Source: Microterricola viridarii (GTDB taxonomy: Bacteria; Actinomycetota; Actinomycetes; Actinomycetales; Microbacteriaceae). Taken from it: DNA of 64,000 nt. The position numbers and the translations under genes were made by a program. Below the pieces are notes generated by a model, which searched no databases, was not told the origin of the DNA, and was given only the letters and a program-made list of their open reading frames with translations. Location of the stretch: positions 3,224,001 to 3,288,000 of the forward strand of contig NZ_CP014145.1 in assembly GCF_001542775.1 (NCBI RefSeq), given 5' to 3'. Of the stretch, positions 26,755 to 35,639 are shown one piece after another (the stretch's first letter is position 1; each line of letters starts with the position of its first letter).

Positions 26755-27372
26755 TCAGTGCTGCTGCGCACCCGATCCGCCGGGCTGATCGGGCTCGCCG
26801 TCCTGACCTGTCTCGCTGTCCTGGTCTGGCTCATCTTCGAGCGCGGCCAGGCTGGTCAGGAACTTGATGACGACCTCGCGCTCGCTCGGTGAGAGCGCCG
26901 CGGCGACATCGAATCGACGCGCATGCTTGCGCCCAATCGTGGCGCGTGCATCCGTGTGCGTGGCAGCGGTCACGTCGACGACGACCGCACGACGGTCGTC
27001 CGGGTGCGCCGAACGGGTGATGTGCCCCGCCTTCTCGAGCCGGTCCAGCATCTTGGTGATGGATGCCGTCGAGATCTGCAGGTGCCCAGCCAGCATCCCG
27101 GCCGTCACAAGCACTCCGGAGTTCTTCGCGGCGATGACGAAGCGCAGCGCCTTCATGTCGGTCTCGTTCAGCCGCATATAGCTGCGCGACTGGAGGCTGA
27201 TCCGCTCCTCCGACTCCCGCCACTCCTTGATGGCGGTGAGTACCGCGACCACCTGGTCGAGTTCCTCAGGCGGCAGCTCCGAGTAGCGCACATAGCTGCC
27301 AGTGGGGTCGACGATGCGCGGATCAAGCATGGACGCTGCTGAATCCCACGTCTTAGACTGCGACTTGACCAT
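26755..27372 (-). CDS. MarR-family regulator, CrtR-like
   Basis: 205 residues. A winged helix-turn-helix lies in the middle (LAGHLQISTASITKMLDRLEKAG, then HPDDRRAVVVDVT as the wing). The C-terminus is acidic. It is divergent from idi and the carotenoid operon. In Corynebacterium glutamicum the MarR protein CrtR has the same placement and represses crt genes in response to prenyl diphosphates, so I infer an equivalent role here. The 77-bp shared region contains a CTAAC/GTTAG inverted repeat. Confidence 0.85.
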   Translation of the reverse strand: MVKSQSKTWDSAASMLDPRIVDPTGSYVRYSELPPEELDQVVAVLTAIKEWRESEERISLQSRSYMRLNETDMKALRFVIAAKNSGVLVTAGMLAGHLQISTASITKMLDRLEKAGHITRSAHPDDRRAVVVDVTAATHTDARATIGRKHARRFDVAAALSPSEREVVIKFLTSLAALEDEPDQDSETGQDGEPDQPGGSGAQQH

Positions 27373-27378
27373 GGCCCC

Positions 27379-27384
27379 AGTGTA
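27379..27384 (-). promoter_or_regulatory. Leaderless-type -10 box of the MarR gene
   Basis: TACACT on the complement ends 6 bases before the ATG at 27372. Confidence 0.5.
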
Positions 27385-27416
27385 CTTGCGAGAGTTGTGT
27401 CATGCTTAGCAAGTAA

Positions 27417-27429
27417 CTAACCAAGTTAG
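27417..27429. promoter_or_regulatory. Putative MarR operator before idi
   Basis: CTAAC CAA GTTAG is a perfect 5-bp inverted repeat inside a longer AT-rich stretch (27405-27435), just upstream of the idi ribosome-binding site. It is the only clear dyad between the MarR gene and idi. Confidence 0.55.
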
Positions 27430-27449
27430 GTAATTTGTGGGGAGGCTCA

Positions 27450-28022
27450 GTGCCTGTTCTGAGTGAGGCTTCTGTTGTGGATACATCCAGAGAGCTGGTG
27501 GTTCTGCTCGATGAGCGCGGTAACGCCTCTGGCAGCGCAGACAAGGAGCGTCTGCACACCACCGAAACCCCCCTCCATCTGGCGTTCTCCTGCCACGTCT
27601 CGAACGCGGCCGGCGAGCTGCTCCTGACCCGTCGGGCCCTCGGCAAGCGCAGCTGGCCCGGCGTCTGGACCAACTCCTTCTGCGGGCACCCCGCACCGGG
27701 GGAGAGCATGGTGGATGCCGTCGTGCGCCACGCCCAGGCAGAGCTGGGGCTGCGGCTGGACCCCGCCCTGCACCAGCTGACACTCGAGCTGCCCGACTTC
27801 CGCTACAGGGCCGTCGACCCGTCCGGCATCGTCGAGAACGAGCTTTGCCCCGTCTACACCGCCGTGATCGACGATCGGCCGGTGCCGAACCCGGCCGAGG
27901 TGATGGAGCTGGCCTGGGTCACGCCGACCGCACTGGCCGCGGCCCTCGCCGCAACGCCCTGGGCGTTCAGCCCGTGGCTGGTGTTGCAGGCCCGCGAGCT
28001 CGGCACCGGGGTGCAGTCATGA
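27450..28022 (+). CDS. idi: Isopentenyl-diphosphate isomerase, type 1
   Basis: 190 residues from GTG 27450, preceded by GGGGAGG. It interconverts IPP and DMAPP and feeds carotenoid synthesis. The Nudix-type fold is evident: LLLTRRALGKRSWPGVWTNS, the catalytic Cys in SFCGHP (Cys78), and the Glu in ENELCPVY. It is the first gene of a seven-gene carotenoid operon and overlaps crtE by ATGA. Confidence 0.95.
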   Translation: MPVLSEASVVDTSRELVVLLDERGNASGSADKERLHTTETPLHLAFSCHVSNAAGELLLTRRALGKRSWPGVWTNSFCGHPAPGESMVDAVVRHAQAELGLRLDPALHQLTLELPDFRYRAVDPSGIVENELCPVYTAVIDDRPVPNPAEVMELAWVTPTALAAALAATPWAFSPWLVLQARELGTGVQS

Positions 28023-29092
28023 CTATCGTCTTGAGCCGTTTCGTCACCGAGCAGGATGCCAGCCGTATCGAGGAGGTGCTGGACGGCCACTGGCGTAAGC
28101 GCCTGGGCGCGGCCGAGGCCTTCGGCGAGGACTACACCCGGCTGTGGTCGGCGATGACGCGCTCCGCGCGCGGGGGCAAGCTGCTCCGCCCGGCACTCGT
28201 TCTCTGTTCCTACGAGCAGCTCAGCGCTGCCGGCGGCGCGCACCGTGCGGCAGCGGTCGAGCTGGCCGCCGCGTTCGAACTGCTGCACACGGCATTCCTG
28301 CTGCACGACGACGTGATCGACAACGACCTGGTGCGCCGCGGTGAGCGCAACGTGGTCGGCGAGCGGCTCGACGAGGGCGTCGCCGCCGGCATGGCCGCGG
28401 CTGACGCGGAACGCTGGGCCCAGGCATCCGCCATTCTGGCCGGCGACCTGCTGATCCACGACGCCCAGTCGCTGGTGGCGCGGCTCACCGTGCCGGAGCC
28501 GGTGCGGCTGGAGCTGCTCGACCTGCTCGACGCCGCGGTCTTCGCCTCGGCGGCGGGGGAGCTGGCCGACGTCGCACTGAGTTCCGGTGCGGCCGCGCCG
28601 GAGCTCGGCACCGTTCTGGCCATGACGCAGTGGAAGACGGCGCCGTACTCCTTTGCAGCGCCGCTGCGGGCCGGAGCGGTGCTGGCCGGCGCGCCCGCAG
28701 AATTGGGCGCGCTGCTGGAACGCTTCGGCGGCCTCGTCGGAACCGCTTTTCAGCTGCGTGACGACGTGCTCGGGGTATTCGGCGACGAGGGGCTGACCGG
28801 CAAGAGCACGGTCGGCGATGCCAGGGAGGGCAAGATGACCGCGATGATGGCCTTCGCGCGCACGACAGCCAGCTGGCCGATGCTGCGGACGCTGCTCGAC
28901 GAGCACGGCGCGGTCGACATGGACCGCATTCGCGGGCTCCTGGTCGACTGCGGTGCCCTCGACTACGTGGAGCGGCTGATCTCCGACACGGTGGAGCAGA
29001 GCCTCGCCCTGCTCGAGCAGCCGCTCGTGCCTGCCGGGCTCCGGCTGGAGCTGGCCCAGCTGGGCCGCCGGGCAGCGGAGCGTGCCTCATGA
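28019..29092 (+). CDS. crtE: Geranylgeranyl diphosphate synthase
   Basis: 357 residues, trans-prenyltransferase family. It condenses IPP units to GGPP. The first Asp-rich motif is DDVID (97-101). The second is DDVLG in FQLRDDVLGVFGDE; the last Asp is replaced by Gly, which is common in actinobacterial members. It overlaps its neighbours idi and crtB by ATGA. Confidence 0.94.
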   Translation: MTIVLSRFVTEQDASRIEEVLDGHWRKRLGAAEAFGEDYTRLWSAMTRSARGGKLLRPALVLCSYEQLSAAGGAHRAAAVELAAAFELLHTAFLLHDDVIDNDLVRRGERNVVGERLDEGVAAGMAAADAERWAQASAILAGDLLIHDAQSLVARLTVPEPVRLELLDLLDAAVFASAAGELADVALSSGAAAPELGTVLAMTQWKTAPYSFAAPLRAGAVLAGAPAELGALLERFGGLVGTAFQLRDDVLGVFGDEGLTGKSTVGDAREGKMTAMMAFARTTASWPMLRTLLDEHGAVDMDRIRGLLVDCGALDYVERLISDTVEQSLALLEQPLVPAGLRLELAQLGRRAAERAS

Positions 29093-29991
29093 CCCGGCCA
29101 CTGGAGCGGGGGAGCACCCCGGCGCTGGCCGGCTCGCGTGAGCTGGCGCTCTATGAGCGGGCCGCGCACCGCGGTGCGGCCATCGTGATCCGGGAGTACT
29201 CGACCTCCTTCGGGCTGGCCAGCCGCCTGCTCTCTGCCCGCATCCGACCCGAGGTCGAGAACGTCTATGCCCTCGTGCGGGTCGCCGACGAGATCGTCGA
29301 CGGAGCGGCAGCCGCCGCCGGGCTCAGCGTCGACCAGCAGCGGGAATGCCTCGACGCGATGGAGGCGGAGACCGCGCGGGCCCTGAAGCGCGGCTACAGC
29401 AGCGACCTCGTCGTGCACGCCTTCGCGCAGACCGCGAGGCGGTCCGGCATCACGGTCGACCTGTTGACCCCGTTCTTCGCGTCGATGCGGCGCGACCTGG
29501 ACCCGGCGCCGTTCAACGCGGTGGAGCTGGACGACTACATCTACGGCTCGGCCGAGGTGGTCGGGCTGATGTGCCTGCGGGTGTTCCTGACCGGGGAGTA
29601 CGCCAACGACAACGAGCGCCGGCGCCTCGAACACGGCGCCCGCCGGCTCGGCGCCGCCTTCCAGAAGATCAACTTCCTGCGCGACATCTCGGCCGACTTC
29701 ACCGCGCTCGGCCGGCGCTACTTCCCCGGGGTCGACCCGCTGGCCATCACCGAGGAGCAGAAGGCGGCGATCGTCGCCGACATCCGGGCAGACCTGGCCG
29801 CGGCCGACGCCGTGATCCCGCGGCTGCCCGTCGGCTGCCGACGCGCGATCCGCGCGGCATCCGCCTTCTTCGCCGAGCTCACCGACCGCGTCGACGCCAC
29901 CCCAGCGGCCGCGCTCGCCGGGCAACGGGTACGGGTGCCCGCGCCGCACAAGCTGCGCATCCTCGCCGGCGTCATGCTGAGGCCCCGATGA
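29089..29991 (+). CDS. crtB: Phytoene synthase
   Basis: 300 residues. It joins two GGPP head-to-head to make C40 phytoene. Motifs are STSFGLASRLL (about 35-45), the Asp-rich VRVADEIVDG (about 62-71), YIYGSAEVVGLMC, and the second Asp motif region FQKINFLRDISADF. Normal family length. It sits in the middle of the operon with ATGA overlaps on both sides. Confidence 0.95.
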   Translation: MTRPLERGSTPALAGSRELALYERAAHRGAAIVIREYSTSFGLASRLLSARIRPEVENVYALVRVADEIVDGAAAAAGLSVDQQRECLDAMEAETARALKRGYSSDLVVHAFAQTARRSGITVDLLTPFFASMRRDLDPAPFNAVELDDYIYGSAEVVGLMCLRVFLTGEYANDNERRRLEHGARRLGAAFQKINFLRDISADFTALGRRYFPGVDPLAITEEQKAAIVADIRADLAAADAVIPRLPVGCRRAIRAASAFFAELTDRVDATPAAALAGQRVRVPAPHKLRILAGVMLRPR

Positions 29992-31661
29992 GCGCCGGGC
30001 GCACCGCCAGCGTGATCGGCGGGGGGATCGCCGGACTGGCGACGGCAGCCCTGCTGGCCGCCGAGGGGTACACGGTCACGCTGCTCGAGGCCCGGCGCGA
30101 GCTGGGCGGCCGGGCCGGCCTGTGGGAGGCCGACGGCTACCGCTTCGACACCGGGCCGTCCTGGTACCTGATGCCGGAGGTCTTCGAGCACTTCTTTGCC
30201 CTCCTCGGCACCTCGGCCTCAGAACAGCTCGAGCTGGAGCGGCTGGACCCCGGCTACCGCGTCTTCACCGAGAACGGTGCGGCACCGCTCGATATCGTGG
30301 CCGACTTCGAGGCCAACGTCGCGCTGTTCGAATCGATCGAGCCCGGCGCGGGCGCCCGGCTGCGCCGCTACGTCGCCTCGGCCTCCGACGCCTACGAGCT
30401 CGCGCTCGGCCGGTTCCTTTACAACACCTTCGACGACCCGCGCAGCCTGATCGGCCCCGACGTGCTGCGCCGCGCACCGGCGATCGCCGGGCTCGGCGCG
30501 CGCTCGCTGAACGGCCTGATCCAGAAGCACGTGCGCGATCCGCAGCTGCAGCAGGTGCTCGGCTACCCGGCCGTGTTCCTCGGCTCCTCGCCATTCGACG
30601 TGCCCAGCCTGTACCACCTGATGAGCCACCTCGACTTCGGCGACGGCGTCTACTACCCGCAGGGCGGGTTCAGCACGATCATCGACAGCATCGCGGCGCT
30701 GGCCGAGGCGGGCGGGGTGCGTATCCTCACCGACGCGCGGGTCACGGCGATCACCACGGACTCCGGCACGGATGACGGCGCGGATGCCGGCGCGGCCGGG
30801 GCCACTGGCGCGCGGCCCAAGCGCAGCCGGCGCCGACGTGCCCGCGCGACAGCCACCGGCGTGCGCTACCTCGACGCGCAAGGGGCGGAACACGCGCTGC
30901 AGAGCGACATCGTGGTTTCGGCCGCCGACCTGCACTTCACCGAGACCTCCCTGCTGCCGGCGGAGCTGCAGAGCTACCCCGAGGAGTGGTGGACGGAGCG
31001 CAATCCCGGCCCTGGCGCCGTGCTCGTGATGCTCGGCGTGCGCGGCTCGCTGCCGGAGCTCAGCCACCACAACCTGTTCTTCATCGACAACTGGGAAGAC
31101 AACTTCTCGGCAATCTACGGCTCGCCCAGCTTCATCCCCGACCCGGCGTCCATCTACGTCTGCCGGCCGAGCGCCAGCGACCCGAGCGCGGCGCCGCCGG
31201 ACCACGAGAACCTGTTCGTGCTGGTGCCCGTGCCGGCCGATCCCGAGATCGGCTCCGGCGGCCTCGGCCGCCGCGGCTCCGCGCGCGTGGAAGGGGCCGC
31301 GGATGCCGCAATCCAGCAGATCGCGCAGTGGGCGGGCATCCCCGACCTGGCGTTGCGCGTCGTGCTGCGCCGCACCGTCGGGCCGGCCGACTTCGCCGAC
31401 GACCTGAACTCGTGGCGTGGCGGCGCGCTCGGCCCGGCACACACCCTGCGCCAGAGTGCCTTCTTCCGCGGCAAGAACGCGTCCAGCCTCGTCGACGGCC
31501 TGTACTACGCCGGCGGCAGCACGATCCCGGGCATCGGCCTGCCGATGTGCCTGATCAGCGCGGAACTCGTGATCAAGAAGCTGCGCGGCGACCGCAGCGG
31601 TGCACCGCTGCACGCGCCGCTGGCCGCCCGCACCGCTGCCACATCGTCGGCGCCGCGATGA
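29988..31661 (+). CDS. crtI: Phytoene desaturase (lycopene-forming)
   Basis: 557 residues, FAD-dependent. It desaturates phytoene stepwise to lycopene. The N-terminal FAD fold is ASVIGGGIAGLATAALLAAE, followed by DTGPSWYLMPEVFEHFF. The C-terminal signature GLYYAGGSTIPGIGLPMCLI is intact. A Gly/Asp/Ala-rich then Arg-rich stretch (about residues 258-287, ending [11 protein letters not shown]) interrupts the middle domain. It looks like a surface-loop insertion. Confidence 0.95.
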   Translation: MSAGRTASVIGGGIAGLATAALLAAEGYTVTLLEARRELGGRAGLWEADGYRFDTGPSWYLMPEVFEHFFALLGTSASEQLELERLDPGYRVFTENGAAPLDIVADFEANVALFESIEPGAGARLRRYVASASDAYELALGRFLYNTFDDPRSLIGPDVLRRAPAIAGLGARSLNGLIQKHVRDPQLQQVLGYPAVFLGSSPFDVPSLYHLMSHLDFGDGVYYPQGGFSTIIDSIAALAEAGGVRILTDARVTAITTDSGTDDGADAGAAGATGARPKRSRRRRARATATGVRYLDAQGAEHALQSDIVVSAADLHFTETSLLPAELQSYPEEWWTERNPGPGAVLVMLGVRGSLPELSHHNLFFIDNWEDNFSAIYGSPSFIPDPASIYVCRPSASDPSAAPPDHENLFVLVPVPADPEIGSGGLGRRGSARVEGAADAAIQQIAQWAGIPDLALRVVLRRTVGPADFADDLNSWRGGALGPAHTLRQSAFFRGKNASSLVDGLYYAGGSTIPGIGLPMCLISAELVIKKLRGDRSGAPLHAPLAARTAATSSAPR

Positions 31662-31981
31662 GCGCGCTCTACCTGCTGTTTCTGCTCGCATCGCTCGGCT
31701 GCATGGTGCTGCTGGACTGGCGTTTCAGGCTGCTCTTCTGGAACGATCCGCGCCGCGCGGCCCTGGTGCTGGGACTCGGCACCGTGTTCTTCGTGCTCTG
31801 GGACATCGCCGGCATCTCGCTCGGCATCTTCCTGCGCGGGCAGAACCGGATCTCAACCGGGCTCCTGCTCGGGCCGGAGTTCCCGGTCGAGGAGCTCGTC
31901 TTCCTGGTGTTCCTCTGCTACCTGACCATGGTGCTGTTCCAGGGCGCGCAACGCGTCTTCAGTGCACGGAGGCCGACATGA
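31658..31981 (+). CDS. crtYe: C50 carotenoid cyclase subunit, CrtYe type
   Basis: 107 residues with three predicted transmembrane helices. It contains PEFPVEELVFLVFLCYLTMV, the conserved charged motif of the heterodimeric lycopene-cyclase domain family. With the next gene it forms the split cyclase that closes rings on C50 acyclic carotenoids, as in decaprenoxanthin or sarcinaxanthin pathways. Ring type (epsilon or gamma) cannot be read from the sequence. It overlaps its neighbours by 4 bp. Confidence 0.9.
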   Translation: MSALYLLFLLASLGCMVLLDWRFRLLFWNDPRRAALVLGLGTVFFVLWDIAGISLGIFLRGQNRISTGLLLGPEFPVEELVFLVFLCYLTMVLFQGAQRVFSARRPT

Positions 31982-32316
31982 CGTACACGGTGCTGAACCT
32001 GGTGATGCTCGCCGTGGTGCTGGTGGTCGCTGCATCCGCGCTGTTGCTGCGCCGGCCCGCCCGGCTCGGTGTCGCGCTCGCGGCCGCGGCGGCAACGGCC
32101 GCCGTGCTATTCCTGCTCACGGCCCTGTTCGACAGCCTGATGATCGCCGGCGGCCTGATGGAGTACAGCGGCGAGCACCTGATCGGCTGGTTCATCGGCC
32201 TCGCCCCGATCGAGGACTTCGCCTACCCGCTGGCGGCCGTCATCCTGCTGCCATCGCTCTGGTGGCTGCTCGGGCCGCGCGCGGTCGCACAGAAGGGGGC
32301 GACGGATGTCGGCTGA
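31978..32316 (+). CDS. crtYf: C50 carotenoid cyclase subunit, CrtYf type
   Basis: 112 residues, three predicted helices. It carries the partner motif GLAPIEDFAYPLAAVILLPS. It is expected to pair with CrtYe in the membrane. The gene overlaps crtYe by 4 bp and crtEb by 11 bp. Confidence 0.9.
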   Translation: MTYTVLNLVMLAVVLVVAASALLLRRPARLGVALAAAAATAAVLFLLTALFDSLMIAGGLMEYSGEHLIGWFIGLAPIEDFAYPLAAVILLPSLWWLLGPRAVAQKGATDVG

Positions 32317-33253
32317 GAGCAGCACCCGGCAGGGCGCACCACATGAGCCGCCGCCTCGGCAGAGCCTGCCCCGCCAGCTGCTGCTCGCCTCGCGGCCGCT
32401 CAGCTGGATCAACACGGCGTTCCCGTTCGCCGCCGCCTATCTGCTCAGCACCGGCCGGGTCGACGCTGCCCTCATCATCGGAACGGTGTTCTTCCTGGTG
32501 CCGTACAACCTGGCGATGTACGGGGTGAACGACGTCTTCGATTACGCCTCCGACGTCGCCAACCCGCGCAAGGGGGGCGTCCACGGCGCCCTTCTCGCCC
32601 CGCGCCTGCACCGGGCGACGCTCGTGACCGCGGTGGCGCTCTGCCTCCCATTCGTCGTCGCGCTGGTGGTGCTCGGCCCGCCGGCCTCCTGGCTGGTTCT
32701 GGCGGTCAGCCTGTTCGCGGTCGCCGCCTACTCGGTGCCCGGGCTGCGCTTCAAAGAGATCCCGGTGCTCGACTCGCTCACCTCCAGCACCCACTTCGTC
32801 TCGCCCGCCGTCTACGGCATCGTGCTGGCCGGGGCCCCATTCGGCCCGGTGGCGATCATCGTGCTGCTCGCCTTCTTCCTCTGGGGTGTGGCCAGCCACG
32901 CGTTCGGGGCCGTGCAGGACGTACGGCCAGACAGGGAGGCCGGAATCGGCTCGATCGCGACGGCGCTCGGCGCGGCCGCCACCGTGCGACTGGCCCTGGC
33001 CTGCTGGGCGCTGGCCGGCCTGGTGCTGCTCCTGCTGGTGCCGCTCGGCTACGGCTGGCCCGGCGCATTGGCCGCCCTGCTCGTCGTTCCCTACCTGGTG
33101 CTGGCCTGGCCGTACCGCTCCGTCAGCGACGAAGACTCGGCCTCCGCCACCGGCGGCTGGCGGCACTTCCTCTGGGTCAACTACGCGGTCGGCTTCCTGG
33201 CGACCATGCTTCTCATCTTCAGCGCAGTTGATGCACGTAGTCTGTTCGGGTGA
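32306..33253 (+). CDS. crtEb: Lycopene elongase, UbiA-type prenyltransferase
   Basis: 315 residues with about eight to nine transmembrane helices. The UbiA Asp-rich motif is NDVFDYASD (about 72-80) and the second is GAVQDVRPDREAGIGS. It adds C5 units to lycopene to give a C50 skeleton. Together with CrtYe/CrtYf it makes this a C50-carotenoid operon. Its last codons overlap the hemB GTG (GTGA), an unusual junction between pigment and heme genes. Confidence 0.93.
   Translation: MSAESSTRQGAPHEPPPRQSLPRQLLLASRPLSWINTAFPFAAAYLLSTGRVDAALIIGTVFFLVPYNLAMYGVNDVFDYASDVANPRKGGVHGALLAPRLHRATLVTAVALCLPFVVALVVLGPPASWLVLAVSLFAVAAYSVPGLRFKEIPVLDSLTSSTHFVSPAVYGIVLAGAPFGPVAIIVLLAFFLWGVASHAFGAVQDVRPDREAGIGSIATALGAAATVRLALACWALAGLVLLLLVPLGYGWPGALAALLVVPYLVLAWPYRSVSDEDSASATGGWRHFLWVNYAVGFLATMLLIFSAVDARSLFG
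33238..33243 (+). promoter_or_regulatory. Leaderless-type -10 box of hemB
   Basis: TAGTCT lies inside the 3' end of crtEb and ends exactly 6 bases before the hemB GTG. This would allow hemB-hemL transcription independent of the carotenoid promoter. Confidence 0.5.
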
Positions 33254-34239
33254 CCGCAACCCCTCGTATTCGCCCCCGCCGTCTCCGCACCACTTCCGGG
33301 ATCCGCCGCCTCGCCGCAGAGACGCGCATCCACCCGGCCCAGTTGGTGCTCCCGCTCTTCGTTCGTGAGGAGGGCGGCCCGATGCCCATCGCCTCGATGC
33401 CGGGCGTCGTGCAGCACTCGCTCGACAGCGTGAAGGGCGCAGTGCAGGATGCCGCGGCGGCCGGCATCGGCGGGGTCATGCTGTTCGGCGTGCCCAGCCG
33501 GCGCGACGCGACCGGCAGCGGCGCCACCGACCCGGAGGGCATCCTCAACCGCGCCACCCGGGTGGTCGCGGCCGAGGTCGGCGACGCCCTCGTCGTGCAG
33601 ACCGACCTGTGCCTCGACGAGTTCACCGACCATGGCCACTGTGGCGTGCTGGACGCGCTCGGCCGGGTCGACAACGACGCGACGCTCGAGCGCTACCGCG
33701 AGATGGCCCTGGTGCAGGCTGCATCAGGCTCGGCACTGCTCGGGCTCTCCGGCATGATGGACGGCCAAGTGGCCGCCGTGCGCGAGACGCTCGACAGCGC
33801 CGGATTCATCGACACCGCCGTCCTCGCCTACTCGGCCAAGTACGCCTCGGCGTTCTACGGGCCCTTCCGTGACGCCGTCGAGTCGACGCTGGACGGCGAC
33901 CGCCGCAGCTACCAGCTCGACCCGGGCAACCGCCGCGAGGGCCTGCGCGAGGCCATGATCGACATCGAGGAGGGCGCGGACGTCGTCATGGTGAAGCCGG
34001 CGGGCAGCTACCTCGACGTGCTCGCCGACGTCGCCGCCGCCAGTGATATTCCTGTTTGGGCATATCAGGTGTCCGGCGAGTATTCCATGATCGAGGCCGC
34101 CGCAATGCACGGCTGGATCGACCGCAAGCGCGCCGTGCACGAATCGGTGCTCGGCATTCACCGAGCCGGCGCCGATGTCGTGCTCAGCTACTGGGCCACC
34201 GAGCTTGCCGGCTGGCTGAACGATGGAGATTTCGCATGA
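33250..34239 (+). CDS. hemB: Delta-aminolevulinic acid dehydratase
   Basis: 329 residues. It condenses two 5-aminolevulinate to porphobilinogen. It shows the metal-site region [18 protein letters not shown] (Cys-type), the Schiff-base Lys regions [15 protein letters not shown] and [11 protein letters not shown], and the C-terminal QVSGEYSMI. Start GTG 33250 overlaps the crtEb stop. It is followed by hemL with a 4-bp overlap. Confidence 0.97.
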   Translation: MTATPRIRPRRLRTTSGIRRLAAETRIHPAQLVLPLFVREEGGPMPIASMPGVVQHSLDSVKGAVQDAAAAGIGGVMLFGVPSRRDATGSGATDPEGILNRATRVVAAEVGDALVVQTDLCLDEFTDHGHCGVLDALGRVDNDATLERYREMALVQAASGSALLGLSGMMDGQVAAVRETLDSAGFIDTAVLAYSAKYASAFYGPFRDAVESTLDGDRRSYQLDPGNRREGLREAMIDIEEGADVVMVKPAGSYLDVLADVAAASDIPVWAYQVSGEYSMIEAAAMHGWIDRKRAVHESVLGIHRAGADVVLSYWATELAGWLNDGDFA

Positions 34240-35552
34240 CCAGCAACGAAAACCTGTTCGAGCGCGCCCAGGCCGCCATCCCCGGCGGCGTGAACTCGCC
34301 GGTGCGGGCGTTCCGCTCGGTTGGTGGCACCCCGCTGTTCCTGGTCAAGGCCTCCGGCGCCTACGTCACCGACTCGGCCGGCCGCGAGTATGTCGACCTC
34401 GTCGCAAGCTGGGGCCCGGCCATCCTCGGCCACGCCCACCCCCGCGTGGTCAAGGTGGTGCAGGACGCCGCCGCCCGCGGCCTCTCCTTCGGCGCCAGTA
34501 CCCCGGCAGAGACCGAGCTGGCCGAGCTGATCGCCGAGCGCGTCGCGCCCGTCGAGAAGGTGCGCCTGGTCTCGACCGGCACGGAGGCCACCATGACGGC
34601 CATCCGCCTCGCCCGCGGTTTCACCGGGCGGGAGCTGCTGGTGAAGTTCGCCGGCCACTACCATGGCCATTCCGACGGCCTGCTGGCCGCCGCCGGCTCC
34701 GGCCTCGCCACGCTCGCGCTGCCCGGCTCCGCCGGCGTGACGGCAGCGACAGCCGGGCAGACGCTCGTGCTGCCCTACAACGACCTCGACGCGGTGCGCG
34801 CAGCCTTCGCCGAGCACGGCGACAACATCGCGGCCGTGATCACCGAAGCAGCCGCCGCGAACATGGGCGTCGTCGCGCCGGATCCCGGCTTCAACGCTGC
34901 CCTCGCAGACATCGTGCACGCCCACGGCGCGCTGTTGATCATGGACGAGGTGCTCACCGGGTTCCGCGTCAGCAGCGCCGGCTACTGGGGCCTGGAGAAC
35001 GCCTACTCCCAGAGCTACGCGCCAGACCTGTTCACCTTCGGCAAGGTCATCGGCGGCGGGCTCCCCGTCGCCGCGCTCGGCGGCCGCGCCGAGGTGATGG
35101 ACCACCTCGCCCCGCTCGGCCCCGTCTACCAGGCCGGAACGCTCTCGGGCAATCCGGTCGCTGTGGCCGCCGGCCTGGAGACGCTGCGCCTGGCCGACGA
35201 GTCGGTGTACGCCACGCTCGACGCGAGCGCATTGCTTATCTCGGAGGCCGTCTCCGCCGCCCTCTCGGCCGAGGGCGTCGCCCACCACGTGCAGCGTGCT
35301 GGCAACCTGTTCAGCTTCGTGTTCGGCGAGCACCTGGCGGGCGGCGCCCGCAACTACGACCAGGTGCTCTCGCAGGAGGCGTACCGCTACCCGGCGTTCT
35401 TCCAGTCGATGCTCGCCGCCGGCGTCTCGCTGCCGCCCTCGGTGTTCGAGGCCTGGTTCGTCACGGCGGCGCACGACGATCGGGCCATCACGCGCATCCT
35501 CGATGCGCTGCCAGAGGCCGCCAAGGCCGCCGCCGCGGCGCAACCGGAGTAG
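34236..35552 (+). CDS. hemL: Glutamate-1-semialdehyde 2,1-aminomutase
   Basis: 438 residues, a PLP enzyme. It converts glutamate-1-semialdehyde to 5-aminolevulinate. Features are [16 protein letters not shown] at the N-terminus, [15 protein letters not shown] for phosphate binding, and the PLP Lys in [12 protein letters not shown] (Lys270). The Lys/Ala-rich end is unremarkable. It completes the C5 pathway with hemA, which lies about 16 kb away on the other strand. Confidence 0.97.
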   Translation: MTSNENLFERAQAAIPGGVNSPVRAFRSVGGTPLFLVKASGAYVTDSAGREYVDLVASWGPAILGHAHPRVVKVVQDAAARGLSFGASTPAETELAELIAERVAPVEKVRLVSTGTEATMTAIRLARGFTGRELLVKFAGHYHGHSDGLLAAAGSGLATLALPGSAGVTAATAGQTLVLPYNDLDAVRAAFAEHGDNIAAVITEAAAANMGVVAPDPGFNAALADIVHAHGALLIMDEVLTGFRVSSAGYWGLENAYSQSYAPDLFTFGKVIGGGLPVAALGGRAEVMDHLAPLGPVYQAGTLSGNPVAVAAGLETLRLADESVYATLDASALLISEAVSAALSAEGVAHHVQRAGNLFSFVFGEHLAGGARNYDQVLSQEAYRYPAFFQSMLAAGVSLPPSVFEAWFVTAAHDDRAITRILDALPEAAKAAAAAQPE

Positions 35553-35639
35553 GCCCTCCGCGGCGCACACAGCGCATCGTCACCGCATTGTGAGGTTTCA
35601 GACAAGGCGAATGTCGGCGGGTCTTGGCAGACTAGGGTC

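Noticed and set aside
32240..33259. 339-codon minus-strand frame opposite crtEb
   Set aside because: It is a shadow of the crtEb frame, rich in Arg/Glu/His/Gly, with no motif or ribosome site.
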